A stretch of 12,431 nucleotides of DNA. Origin: an uncultured Opitutia bacterium. GTDB lineage: Bacteria > Verrucomicrobiota > Verrucomicrobiia > Opitutales > UBA953. Numbering within the stretch: the stretch's first letter is position 1; every line of letters starts with the position of its first letter. The stretch is from the NCBI GenBank assembly GCA_903929325.1, contig CAIYUD010000243.1, positions 1-12,431 of the forward strand, in the 5' to 3' direction. Position numbers and translations under genes: made by a program. This document shows positions 1 through 5,902 of this stretch, piece after piece. The notes under the pieces were generated by a model. That model was not told the origin of the DNA. It ran no database searches and saw only the letters and a list, made by a program, of their open reading frames with translations.

Positions 1-655
1 GAGTGCGGATGAGATTATGGGTTTCGGGCTTAAGGTCTGTGTGAAGTGATACATAGTCTGAAGTCGACAGTAGTTCATCAACCGTATCGAGGCGCTTGAT
101 GTTATGGGCTTCGGCAAACGATGCATCCCAGTGGTTTCCGAATCCCGCAACCTGCATGCCGAATGCCCTCGCTCGGATGGCGACTTCTTTTCCAATTCGC
201 CCTAAGCCAACAATACCGATTGTTTTTCCGAATAACTCGAAGCCCGTTTTACGTTTCCAGCCTCCTGTGCGTGTCGATTCGGTGTGGAATATAAAATTAC
301 GCTCAAGGGCGAGTAAGAGAAGGAAGGCGTGTTCGGCGACCGTGGTGTGGTTGACACCAGGAGTATACAAAATCGGGATGCCGGCAGCGGTGGCGGCAGC
401 GATATCGATTTTGTCGGTGCCAATGCCGTATTTGCTAATCACTTTGAGGCGGGGCAGGGCCGTGGCGATCACCTGCGCGGTAATCGCATCATCGCCGCAG
501 ATATAGCCGTCAACTTCACCAACTTGGGCTAAGGTATCCTTTTCGTTGAGCGGTCCGCGAGCGGTGACAATTTCCCACCCAGTTTCTTTTAAAATACGCT
601 GATGGTCTCCTGGCGTATCGAGGAAAGAAGTTGAGGTCAGCAGGACGCGTGGCAT
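1..655 (-). CDS. D-2-hydroxyacid dehydrogenase (phosphoglycerate dehydrogenase-like), C-terminus outside window
   Basis: Cytoplasmic NAD-dependent oxidoreductase of the D-isomer-specific 2-hydroxyacid dehydrogenase family, which interconverts a 2-keto acid and a D-2-hydroxy acid. The first 218 residues are visible. An N-terminal substrate domain includes KYGIGTDKID (about 75-84). The hinge-type motif NHTTVAEHA (102-110) follows, then a Rossmann fold with GLGRIG (150-155). The strand-like SLHTDLKPETHNLI (203-216) normally precedes the catalytic Arg, and the Arg/Glu/His catalytic residues would lie beyond base 1. I chose the ATG at 655-653 (protein begins MPRVLLTSTSF) because it gives the normal family N-terminus. 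No Shine-Dalgarno sequence precedes it. It is divergent from a sugar-acid-type MFS carrier, so a sugar-acid or 2-ketoacid substrate is likely but unproven; SerA-type phosphoglycerate dehydrogenase cannot be excluded without the C-terminus. Confidence 0.9.
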   Translation of the reverse strand, partial: MPRVLLTSTSFLDTPGDHQRILKETGWEIVTARGPLNEKDTLAQVGEVDGYICGDDAITAQVIATALPRLKVISKYGIGTDKIDIAAATAAGIPILYTPGVNHTTVAEHAFLLLLALERNFIFHTESTRTGGWKRKTGFELFGKTIGIVGLGRIGKEVAIRARAFGMQVAGFGNHWDASFAEAHNIKRLDTVDELLSTSDYVSLHTDLKPETHNLIRT

Positions 656-784
656 CTGTATAGAAGGACTGGGCAGGAACTTGCCCATCGCCTCTTGGTC
701 TACATATCCTTCAGTCTTTAGGCAAGCGGCAGTCACCTTGATTTACCTCATTTTGCCAGCACTTACCCCCTTTATCATTCTACA
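656..784. promoter_or_regulatory. Divergent intergenic region, dehydrogenase / MFS carrier
   Basis: This gap separates two divergent genes and must hold both promoters. No clean -35/-10 pair stands out; TTGATT at 738-743 has no good partner at normal spacing. A perfect 6-bp hairpin is present, TGGGCA (670-675) and TGCCCA (682-687) with a 6-base loop, just inside the presumed 5' leader of the dehydrogenase. It could be an operator or leader structure. Heptamer-like remnants flank it and are listed separately. Confidence 0.4.
661..722. repeat. Possible decayed copy of the GACTAAR inverted heptamer element
   Basis: The forward segment AAGGACTG (664-671) and the reverse-complement segment CTAAAGACTGAAGG (721 down to 708) sit in the same head-to-head arrangement as the two full elements in this window. 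The second segment matches 13 of 14 bases of the left arm of the 4765-4862 element (4790-4803, CTAAGGACTGAAGG). Only one or two units remain per side and the outer GAGACTAA ends are missing, so this is a tentative remnant. Confidence 0.3.
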
Positions 785-2047
785 ATGACCCAATACCGCT
801 GGAGAATCGCTGCGCTCCTCTTCTTGGCGACGACGATCAACTATTTCGACCGTAACTTATTTTCGGTCGTGATGATCGATCCGGCTTTCAAAAGTGAGTT
901 TGGTTTTACCAAAGAAGATTTTAGCGTCATCGATGCCTGCTTCAAGGTAGCTTACGGAATAGGTTTCTTGGTTATGGGTAGTGTCTTGGATGTCTTCGGT
1001 CCAAGAAAAGGCCTCTCACTCTCGCTCTCACTTTGGGCAGCATGTTCACTCGCCCACGCATTCTGTGGTCGGCTACTCCATTTTTCACTCGCACGATTCG
1101 GACTGGGCCTCGGTGAATCCGGAAATTTCCCAGGTGCAGTTAAGGCTTCCGGTGAATGGTTTCCGAAAGAAGAACGCGCACTTGCACTGGGTATCGTCAA
1201 TGCGGGCGCGAACGTCGGTGTTATTTTGGTTTATTCAGTTATCCCTTTTATTCTCCGTGAATATGGCTGGCGCTGGGTTTTTGTGGTTTCAGCGGTATTC
1301 CAATGTCTCTGGTTGTTTTTGTGGTTTAGGACTTACCGATCGCCCGAAAATTGTGAAGGTGTGAATGAAAGTGAGCTCACGCACATTCGTGATGGACGTG
1401 TGACGTCTACTCAAAGTGTGCCTTGGAGTGCGGTGACGGGTAAGCGTCAGGCTTGGGCATTTGCGGCCAGTAAATTTCTCTGCGACCCGGTTTGGTATTT
1501 TTACCTTGTCTGGCTCCCAACGTTTTTCTCCGAAAATGAAAAGTTTGGCGGTACAAAATTAGACTTAAAGTCGATCACGCTACCTTTTCTCGTCATCTAT
1601 ATTGTCAGTGATTTAGGCAGTGTGGCGGGCGGATGGTTCTCGAGTCGTTTGATTAAGGCCGGTCTCTCAACCAATGCTGCACGCAAGAGCACCATGCTCT
1701 TAGCCGCCATTGCTGTGCTACCCGTATACCTTGCAGCGCAGACAACCAGCCTGTGGACGGCCGTCGGCTTGATCGCCATTGGTACGGCTGCACACCAAGC
1801 CAACTCATCGACACTTTTTGCAACTGTCGGTGATATGTTCCCTTCATCTGCTGCGGGACGTGTCACCGGCATGGGCAGTTTTATGGGATCGGTTTCAGGC
1901 GCGGCCGTTGCCTACGGCACCGGAACCATCGTCGCCAAATTTGGATTCCAAGCCATGTTCATTTACGCCTCAGTGGCATACTTACTCGCCCTCATCATCT
2001 TTCACGTACTTGTGCCGCGGCTAGAGCCAGCTAAGTTGGAAGAATAA
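785..2047 (+). CDS. MFS transporter, ACS family, hexuronate/sugar-acid type
   Basis: Inner-membrane carrier of the major facilitator superfamily, anion:cation symporter branch, which usually imports hexuronates, glucarate/galactarate or related organic anions with protons. The 420 residues match the family length. Helix 1 leads into INYFDR (18-23), and the signature GESGNFPGAVK (110-120) is followed by EWFPKEERALALG (124-136), very like ExuT/GudP carriers. The second half has the usual further helices and a positively charged cytoplasmic centre. The ATG at 785 is used; the upstream bases are pyrimidine-rich without a Shine-Dalgarno sequence. It is divergent from a D-2-hydroxyacid dehydrogenase, which suggests import followed by redox conversion of a sugar acid. 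The substrate is inferred from family membership only; 'exuT-like' is as far as I would go. Confidence 0.92.
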   Translation: MTQYRWRIAALLFLATTINYFDRNLFSVVMIDPAFKSEFGFTKEDFSVIDACFKVAYGIGFLVMGSVLDVFGPRKGLSLSLSLWAACSLAHAFCGRLLHFSLARFGLGLGESGNFPGAVKASGEWFPKEERALALGIVNAGANVGVILVYSVIPFILREYGWRWVFVVSAVFQCLWLFLWFRTYRSPENCEGVNESELTHIRDGRVTSTQSVPWSAVTGKRQAWAFAASKFLCDPVWYFYLVWLPTFFSENEKFGGTKLDLKSITLPFLVIYIVSDLGSVAGGWFSSRLIKAGLSTNAARKSTMLLAAIAVLPVYLAAQTTSLWTAVGLIAIGTAAHQANSSTLFATVGDMFPSSAAGRVTGMGSFMGSVSGAAVAYGTGTIVAKFGFQAMFIYASVAYLLALIIFHVLVPRLEPAKLEE

Positions 2048-2062
2048 GGATTAAAGCTACTA

Positions 2063-2089
2063 ACACCGCTAGTACCGCTAGTACCGCTA
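2063..2089. repeat. Three-copy 9-bp tandem repeat between convergent genes
   Basis: Three consecutive 9-mers: ACACCGCTA (2063-2071), GTACCGCTA (2072-2080) and GTACCGCTA (2081-2089). The second and third are identical and the first differs at two bases. They fill most of the 45-bp gap between the MFS stop (2047) and the leuS stop (2093). The unit contains the self-complementary tetramers CTAG (across unit junctions) and GTAC, so the array can fold on itself. Confidence 0.85.
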
Positions 2090-2106
2090 AACTTACGCCG
2101 GTACTA
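2079..2106. terminator. Hairpin at the convergent MFS/leuS 3' ends
   Basis: A perfect 8-bp stem forms between TAGTACCG (2079-2086) and CGGTACTA (2099-2106) with a 12-base loop. One arm lies in the 9-bp tandem repeat and the other in the last codons of leuS, so the leuS stop codon is in the loop. It could fold in transcripts from either side and act as a bidirectional terminator or 3'-end stabiliser. No T-run follows in either direction, so this is not a textbook intrinsic terminator. Confidence 0.35.
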
Positions 2107-4693
2107 CCAAGTTCACCAACTTGCCGGGCACGATGATTTCCTTGAGGACGGTTTTGCCTTCGAGGAATTTTGCAACCGAGGGATCGGCTTTGGCGAGGGC
2201 CAAGAGCTGTTCCTTGGTTGTGTCTTTCGGGAGTTTTTGTGTCGAACGCACCTTGCCGTTAACCTGAAAAATAACTTCGACGGTTGTTTCGATAAGTTTT
2301 GCGGCATCCGCTTTTGGCCAGCCTGCGTCGGAGATGCTGCCATCATGCCCAAGGCGTGACCAAATCTCTTCAGCTAAATGCGGAGCAAAGGGTGCGACTA
2401 AGCGTATAAAGTCCTCGAGCGTTGAGCGCGAAATAGTGGGAGCTTTTTCAGCAGCATTTAAGAAGATCATCATCTGCGAGATGCAGGTGTTGAATCCGAG
2501 GGTTTCGATGTCTGCAGAAACTTTTTGTATCGTTTTGTGTAATTCTCGGGTGAGTTCTTCAGGTTCTGTCGTGCCAGAAGACTTGGCTGCTGGTTTGCCT
2601 GAGGTCTCATCAATGGCTAATCGCCAGGTGCGACGCAGGAATCGGCTGACGCCTTCGATACCATTGGTATTCCAGGGTTTGGAGGCTTCGAGTGGCCCTA
2701 GGAACATGAGGTAGAGGCGAAGTGCGTCCGTCCCGTAAGCTTTAACAATATCGTCAGGGTTGACGACATTACCGCGGCTCTTGGACATCTTTTCACCGTC
2801 TTCACCTAAGATAAGACCTTGATGGAAAAGTTTCTTGAACGGTTCGGGCGTTGGCAGAACGCCGAGGTCGTAAAGGAAGCGGTGCCAGAAGCGGGCGTAC
2901 AGTAAGTGGAGCACGGCGTGCTCGGCACCACCGATATAGAAATCAGGACAGCCCCAATAGGCCTGTAATTCTTTCGACGCTATCTCCTTCGAATTTTTTG
3001 GATCAAGGAAGCGGAGGTAGTACCAGCAGGAACCTGCCCATTGCGGCATGGTGTTAGTTTCTCGCGAAGCTTTGACCCAGAGCGGCCCGGGTTGCTTCTC
3101 GCTGGCTGCCACGGTCGCACCTGTGGCGAGATCGAACCAAACATTGAGCCACTGAGGTTCTCGCGAAAGGGGTGAGTCGCCCGTTGGTGAAGGCTGGTAG
3201 GACTTCACTTCTGGCAACGTCAACGGCAGTTGCTGTAAAGTCAGCGGCACTGCGCAGACATCGCGACCGTCAATCACGCAGGTGACTGCTTCTTTCGGTA
3301 AAAATTCGCGGACAGCGGAATCAGCTGGGATGCGCGCAAGGTCTTCTTTGGAAATCCAAAGGATGGGGAAGGGTTCGCCCCAGTAGCGCTGTCGAGAGAA
3401 CAGCCAGTCACGTAGCTTAAAGTTAACTGCAGCCTTCCCTTGGTTTTTAGACGCGAGTTCTGCGGTGATCAGTGTTTTGGTTTCGTTGGCTGTTTTGCCA
3501 TTGAAGCGTCCGGAGTTCACCATGGGTCCATCACCTGTCCAAGCTGCCTTTTGGACATCAACCGATTCTTTCGATCCAACCACTTGAATGATGGGGAGTT
3601 TGAATTGGGTCGCGAATTCATGGTCACGCTCGTCGTGGGCAGGTACTGCCATGATGGCACCCGTGCCGTAACTCATGAGGACATAGTCGGCGATCCAGAT
3701 GGGTAACTTCGTGTCGTTGACTGGATTGATAGCGTAAGCACCTGTGAATACGCCGGTTTTCTTTTTATCGGCGAGGTCGGTACGTTCGAGGTCTGATTTG
3801 TTTCGGACGAGGGCGATGTACTCTTGGACGGCTTCCTGCTGTTCAGCGGAAGTTAGTTTGGCGACAAGCGGGTGCTCAGGTGCGATGACCATATAGGTCG
3901 CGCCAAAGAGCGTATCAGGACGAGTTGTGAAAACAGTTAACGACTCACTTTTATGTCCGCTGATTGCAAAGGTGACTTCGGCGCCTTCCGATTTTCCAAT
4001 CCAGTTCTTTTGCAGGCGCTTGGTAGAGTCGGGCCAATCGAGAGCGTCTAAGCCTTCGATGAGTTTGTCGGCATAAGCAGTGATGCGTAAAACCCACTGA
4101 CGGATCGGACGGCGTTCGACAGGGTGATTGCCGCGATCGGAGCGAGGTCCTTCGGGCGTATTCAAGACTTCCTCGTTCGCTAAGACGGTACCAAGTGCTG
4201 GACAGAACCAAACGGGCTTCTCCGATACGTAAGCTAAACCATGTCGGAAGAGTTTAAGGAAAATCCACTGCGTCCAGCGAAAGTAATTTTCATCCGTCGT
4301 CGCAATCTCGCGATCCCAGTCGATGGCAAATCCGAGCATCTGTAATTGCCGACGGAAGTTATCAATATTGCGGCGCGTCTGCACCGCGGGGTGTTCGCCT
4401 GTAGCGATGGCATGTTGCTCTGCAGGTAGTCCAAAAGAATCCCAACCCATGGGGTGGAGGACATTGTAGCCACTGGCCTTGCGTTGGCGTGCGAGGATAT
4501 CCGAGCCGGTGTAACCCTCAGGGTGTCCAATGTGAAGTCCCGCACCTGATGGGTAGGGGAACATGTCTAAGACATAGTATTTCGGTTTACCGCAGGTCGG
4601 CGGTAGGGCGCGGAAGGTACCATGTTCTTTCCAATAGGCCTGCCACCGTCCTTCGAAGGCGGTAAAGTCATAGTTACCCTTGGGCGTTTCCAT
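2093..4693 (-). CDS. leuS: Leucyl-tRNA synthetase
   Basis: Cytoplasmic class Ia synthetase that charges tRNA-Leu with leucine using ATP and edits misactivated amino acids. From the chosen start the protein is 866 residues, normal for bacterial LeuRS. Visible motifs are HIGH (54-57) within PYPSGAGLHIGHPEGY, the CP1 editing domain with TTRPDT (256-261) and GTGAIMAVPAHDERD (343-357, containing the conserved editing Asp), TNTMPQWAGSCWYY in the catalytic core, KMSKS (635-639), and the anticodon-binding and C-terminal domains up to the end. The ATG at 4693 (METPKGNYDF) is preferred over an in-frame TTG at 4729, which would only add a non-homologous 12-residue extension that crosses a hairpin. It is the last gene of a HIT-ybeY-leuS set, separated from ybeY by a 185-bp gap holding a repeat element and a purine tract. 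No Shine-Dalgarno sequence is seen. Confidence 0.97.
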   Translation of the reverse strand: METPKGNYDFTAFEGRWQAYWKEHGTFRALPPTCGKPKYYVLDMFPYPSGAGLHIGHPEGYTGSDILARQRKASGYNVLHPMGWDSFGLPAEQHAIATGEHPAVQTRRNIDNFRRQLQMLGFAIDWDREIATTDENYFRWTQWIFLKLFRHGLAYVSEKPVWFCPALGTVLANEEVLNTPEGPRSDRGNHPVERRPIRQWVLRITAYADKLIEGLDALDWPDSTKRLQKNWIGKSEGAEVTFAISGHKSESLTVFTTRPDTLFGATYMVIAPEHPLVAKLTSAEQQEAVQEYIALVRNKSDLERTDLADKKKTGVFTGAYAINPVNDTKLPIWIADYVLMSYGTGAIMAVPAHDERDHEFATQFKLPIIQVVGSKESVDVQKAAWTGDGPMVNSGRFNGKTANETKTLITAELASKNQGKAAVNFKLRDWLFSRQRYWGEPFPILWISKEDLARIPADSAVREFLPKEAVTCVIDGRDVCAVPLTLQQLPLTLPEVKSYQPSPTGDSPLSREPQWLNVWFDLATGATVAASEKQPGPLWVKASRETNTMPQWAGSCWYYLRFLDPKNSKEIASKELQAYWGCPDFYIGGAEHAVLHLLYARFWHRFLYDLGVLPTPEPFKKLFHQGLILGEDGEKMSKSRGNVVNPDDIVKAYGTDALRLYLMFLGPLEASKPWNTNGIEGVSRFLRRTWRLAIDETSGKPAAKSSGTTEPEELTRELHKTIQKVSADIETLGFNTCISQMMIFLNAAEKAPTISRSTLEDFIRLVAPFAPHLAEEIWSRLGHDGSISDAGWPKADAAKLIETTVEVIFQVNGKVRSTQKLPKDTTKEQLLALAKADPSVAKFLEGKTVLKEIIVPGKLVNLVVPA

Positions 4694-4704
4694 CAGTTCG
4701 AGAA

Positions 4705-4720
4705 AGCCCAACCCTGGGCT
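4705..4720 (-). promoter_or_regulatory. Leader hairpin just upstream of leuS
   Basis: A perfect 6-bp stem forms between AGCCCA (4705-4710) and TGGGCT (4715-4720) with a 4-base loop. It ends 11 bases before the leuS ATG in the leuS transcript. A compact hairpin this close to a start without a Shine-Dalgarno sequence could affect ribosome access. Function is inferred from position only. Confidence 0.35.
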
Positions 4721-4732
4721 AAGAGTCAAGGC

Positions 4733-4768
4733 GAGGGGAGGGAGGGGTAGAAGGAGGGGAGAAGGAGA
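4733..4768. other. Polypurine tract with mirror repeat and G-runs in the leuS leader
   Basis: On the plus strand 35 of 36 bases are purine, broken only by T4748. Bases 4735-4747 are a perfect mirror repeat (GGGG A GGG A GGGG), and a further GGGG lies at 4756-4759. This favours triplex (H-DNA) or, with one 8-base loop, G-quadruplex formation on the plus strand. The leuS RNA carries the pyrimidine complement, a C/U-rich stretch in its leader. The tract abuts the left end of the heptamer element at 4765. Confidence 0.6.
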
Positions 4769-4862
4769 CTAAAGGCTAAAGACTAAGGACTAAGGACTGA
4801 AGGGTATAACTAGAGATCAGTGTATGCCTGTCTTTAGTCCTTTAGCTTTAGTCTTTAGTCTC
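4765..4862. repeat. Inverted heptamer-array element, copy 1 (consensus GACTAAR)
   Basis: The element has two arms of tandem heptamers facing each other. The left arm has five units in exact 7-bp register at 4767-4801: GACTAAA, GGCTAAA, GACTAAG, GACTAAG, GACTGAA. The right arm, read on the minus strand from 4860, has GACTAAA twice, a shortened GCTAAA, then GACTAAA (4839-4833). The outer ends are GAGACTAA (4765-4772) and its reverse complement TTAGTCTC (4855-4862). By hand the arms pair at 29 of 35 positions. The core at about 4804-4828 is not repeated elsewhere. The element lies between the ybeY stop and the leuS start, so it would be a long hairpin in their shared transcript, if there is one. 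Confidence 0.9.
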
Positions 4863-4878
4863 CTGAGTGCGCGCTGTC

Positions 4879-5328
4879 TTAGAGTGTGATCCGGCGCTTA
4901 CTTAGGTAGCTGAGACACTTCGCTTCCGCGGCACGCATCGCTTTGGCTTCGGCAGGCTTCTTGTCGCGGTAGCCTGCGAGGTGTAGCCAGCCATGTACCA
5001 AGTAAAGTAAGAGCTCAGACTTTGCGGACTGGCCATGCTCGGGCCCCGCGCGACGGGCTTGGTCGACATTGATGACGATTTCGCCGGCAAATGGTTCAGC
5101 GGGGTGGGCTTCGCCGATGAAGGTAATGACGTCCGTCACCGACGCATCATTCATGAATGTTTTATGGATCTGGGATATTTCTTTATCCCCAACAAAAACC
5201 ACTGAGAGCATGCCCTTAGGGCATTTCGCCCAGCGCTGAAGGTCCAAGGCAGCAACCACCCGTGAAACTTTTGTCAGAGGTGCGGGAAAGCCTTTGCGAC
5301 GGCTAGTCGTGTCGACGACGCGGGTCAT
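4879..5328 (-). CDS. ybeY: YbeY endoribonuclease / 16S rRNA maturation factor, variant metal site
   Basis: Cytoplasmic metal-dependent RNase of the UPF0054 family, involved in 16S rRNA 3'-end maturation and ribosome quality control. The 149 residues are a normal length. Family marks are TDVITF (65-70), GEIVIN (82-87) and HGWLHLAGY (112-120) in the C-terminal helix. Most family members have three His ligands in H-x3-H-x5-H. Here His112 and His116 are present but the third position is Asp122 (GYRDKK instead of GYDH), and the usual Arg before the TDV motif is absent (HKTFMNDASVTDV). I recall a similar GYKDK form from Bacteroidetes, so this is probably a functional variant. The ATG at 5328 lies 3 bases after the stop of the HIT gene, which indicates co-transcription and probably coupled translation. 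Confidence 0.93.
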   Translation of the reverse strand: MTRVVDTTSRRKGFPAPLTKVSRVVAALDLQRWAKCPKGMLSVVFVGDKEISQIHKTFMNDASVTDVITFIGEAHPAEPFAGEIVINVDQARRAGPEHGQSAKSELLLYLVHGWLHLAGYRDKKPAEAKAMRAAEAKCLSYLSKRRITL

Positions 5329-5331
5329 GGA

Positions 5332-5811
5332 TTAAAAGGCCGCGTGAAGTTTCTCCCAAAGTTCTTCCAGTGCTTGAGGGAGAATGTGCGTCTCAGCTGT
5401 GACGGGCATAAAGTTATGATCGCCTTCCCAGCGAGGTACCACGTGTGCATGCAGGTGTTGCGGGATACCTGCGCCAGCAGTCTTGCCGACGTTGATACCG
5501 ATATTGAATCCACTTGGACGCATCGTCTCCTGTAAAACTTTTTGTGAACGGATAACGAGTTCAAGAAACTCTGCGCGCTCGTCAGGTGTGAGATCAGCAA
5601 GTTCGGCGACTTCTCGATTCGGCAGCACCATTAAGTGTCCTGGATTGTAAGGAAAGTTGTTCAGCAAAATAAAACAGGTCTTGCCGCGGTGGACGATGAG
5701 CGAGCTCCGGTCGTCTTGGGCGGCGAGTAATTCGGGGAAAGGGTTGCCAGCCGCAGGTTTCTTACGGCTCTCAATATAGCGCATCCGCCAGTAGGGATGA
5801 AGGTGGTTCAT
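5332..5811 (-). CDS. HIT-domain nucleotide hydrolase/phosphorylase
   Basis: Cytoplasmic histidine-triad protein of 159 residues, a family that cleaves nucleotide phosphoesters such as Ap4A, ADP-sulfate or nucleoside phosphoramidates. The catalytic triad motif is HLHAHVV (119-125; His119, His121, His123). The family also shows WRMRYIES (8-15), NNFPYNPGHLMVLPNR (51-66) and GFNIGINVGKTAG (101-113). The motif resembles Ap4A phosphorylase-like actinobacterial and PVC members. It is first in the HIT-ybeY-leuS order, with 3 bases between its stop and the ybeY start. Aminoacyl-tRNA synthetases can make Ap4A as a side product, so clearing dinucleotides next to leuS is a sensible but unproven role. The start ATG at 5811 has no Shine-Dalgarno sequence. 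Confidence 0.92.
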   Translation of the reverse strand: MNHLHPYWRMRYIESRKKPAAGNPFPELLAAQDDRSSLIVHRGKTCFILLNNFPYNPGHLMVLPNREVAELADLTPDERAEFLELVIRSQKVLQETMRPSGFNIGINVGKTAGAGIPQHLHAHVVPRWEGDHNFMPVTAETHILPQALEELWEKLHAAF

Positions 5812-5902
5812 GTGTCGTAAAGGGTAGGGGCCTCAGGGTCGGAGGCAAAGACCGATTATGTAAAGAAGTCGCATCCCTTTCTGGTCTAGGTTAGAGTGAA
5901 GT
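5812..5902. promoter_or_regulatory. Divergent intergenic region, HIT operon / copper ATPase
   Basis: This 91-bp gap must hold promoters in both directions. On the minus strand CATAAT (5860-5855) is one base from a -10 consensus for the HIT-ybeY-leuS operon, but no matching -35 is seen. A 5-bp dyad, GCCTC (5830-5834) and GAGGC (5842-5846) with a 7-base spacer, could be an operator or leader hairpin on the HIT side. I see no recognisable copper-regulator box. Confidence 0.35.

Noticed and set aside
96..506. 136-residue open frame on the plus strand
   Set aside because: Antisense shadow of the dehydrogenase, which carries the Rossmann and hinge motifs.
4694..4729. Longer LeuS starting at TTG 4729
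   Set aside because: The 12-residue extension is unlike LeuRS N-termini and crosses a perfect hairpin; the ATG at 4693 gives the usual start and length.
4765..4862. CRISPR array
   Set aside because: Units are 7 bp with no spacers between them, arms are inverted, and no cas genes are present.
5446..5460. parS-like site around CACGTG
   Set aside because: The flanks do not match the TGTTTCACGTGAAACA-type palindrome and it lies inside the HIT coding sequence.
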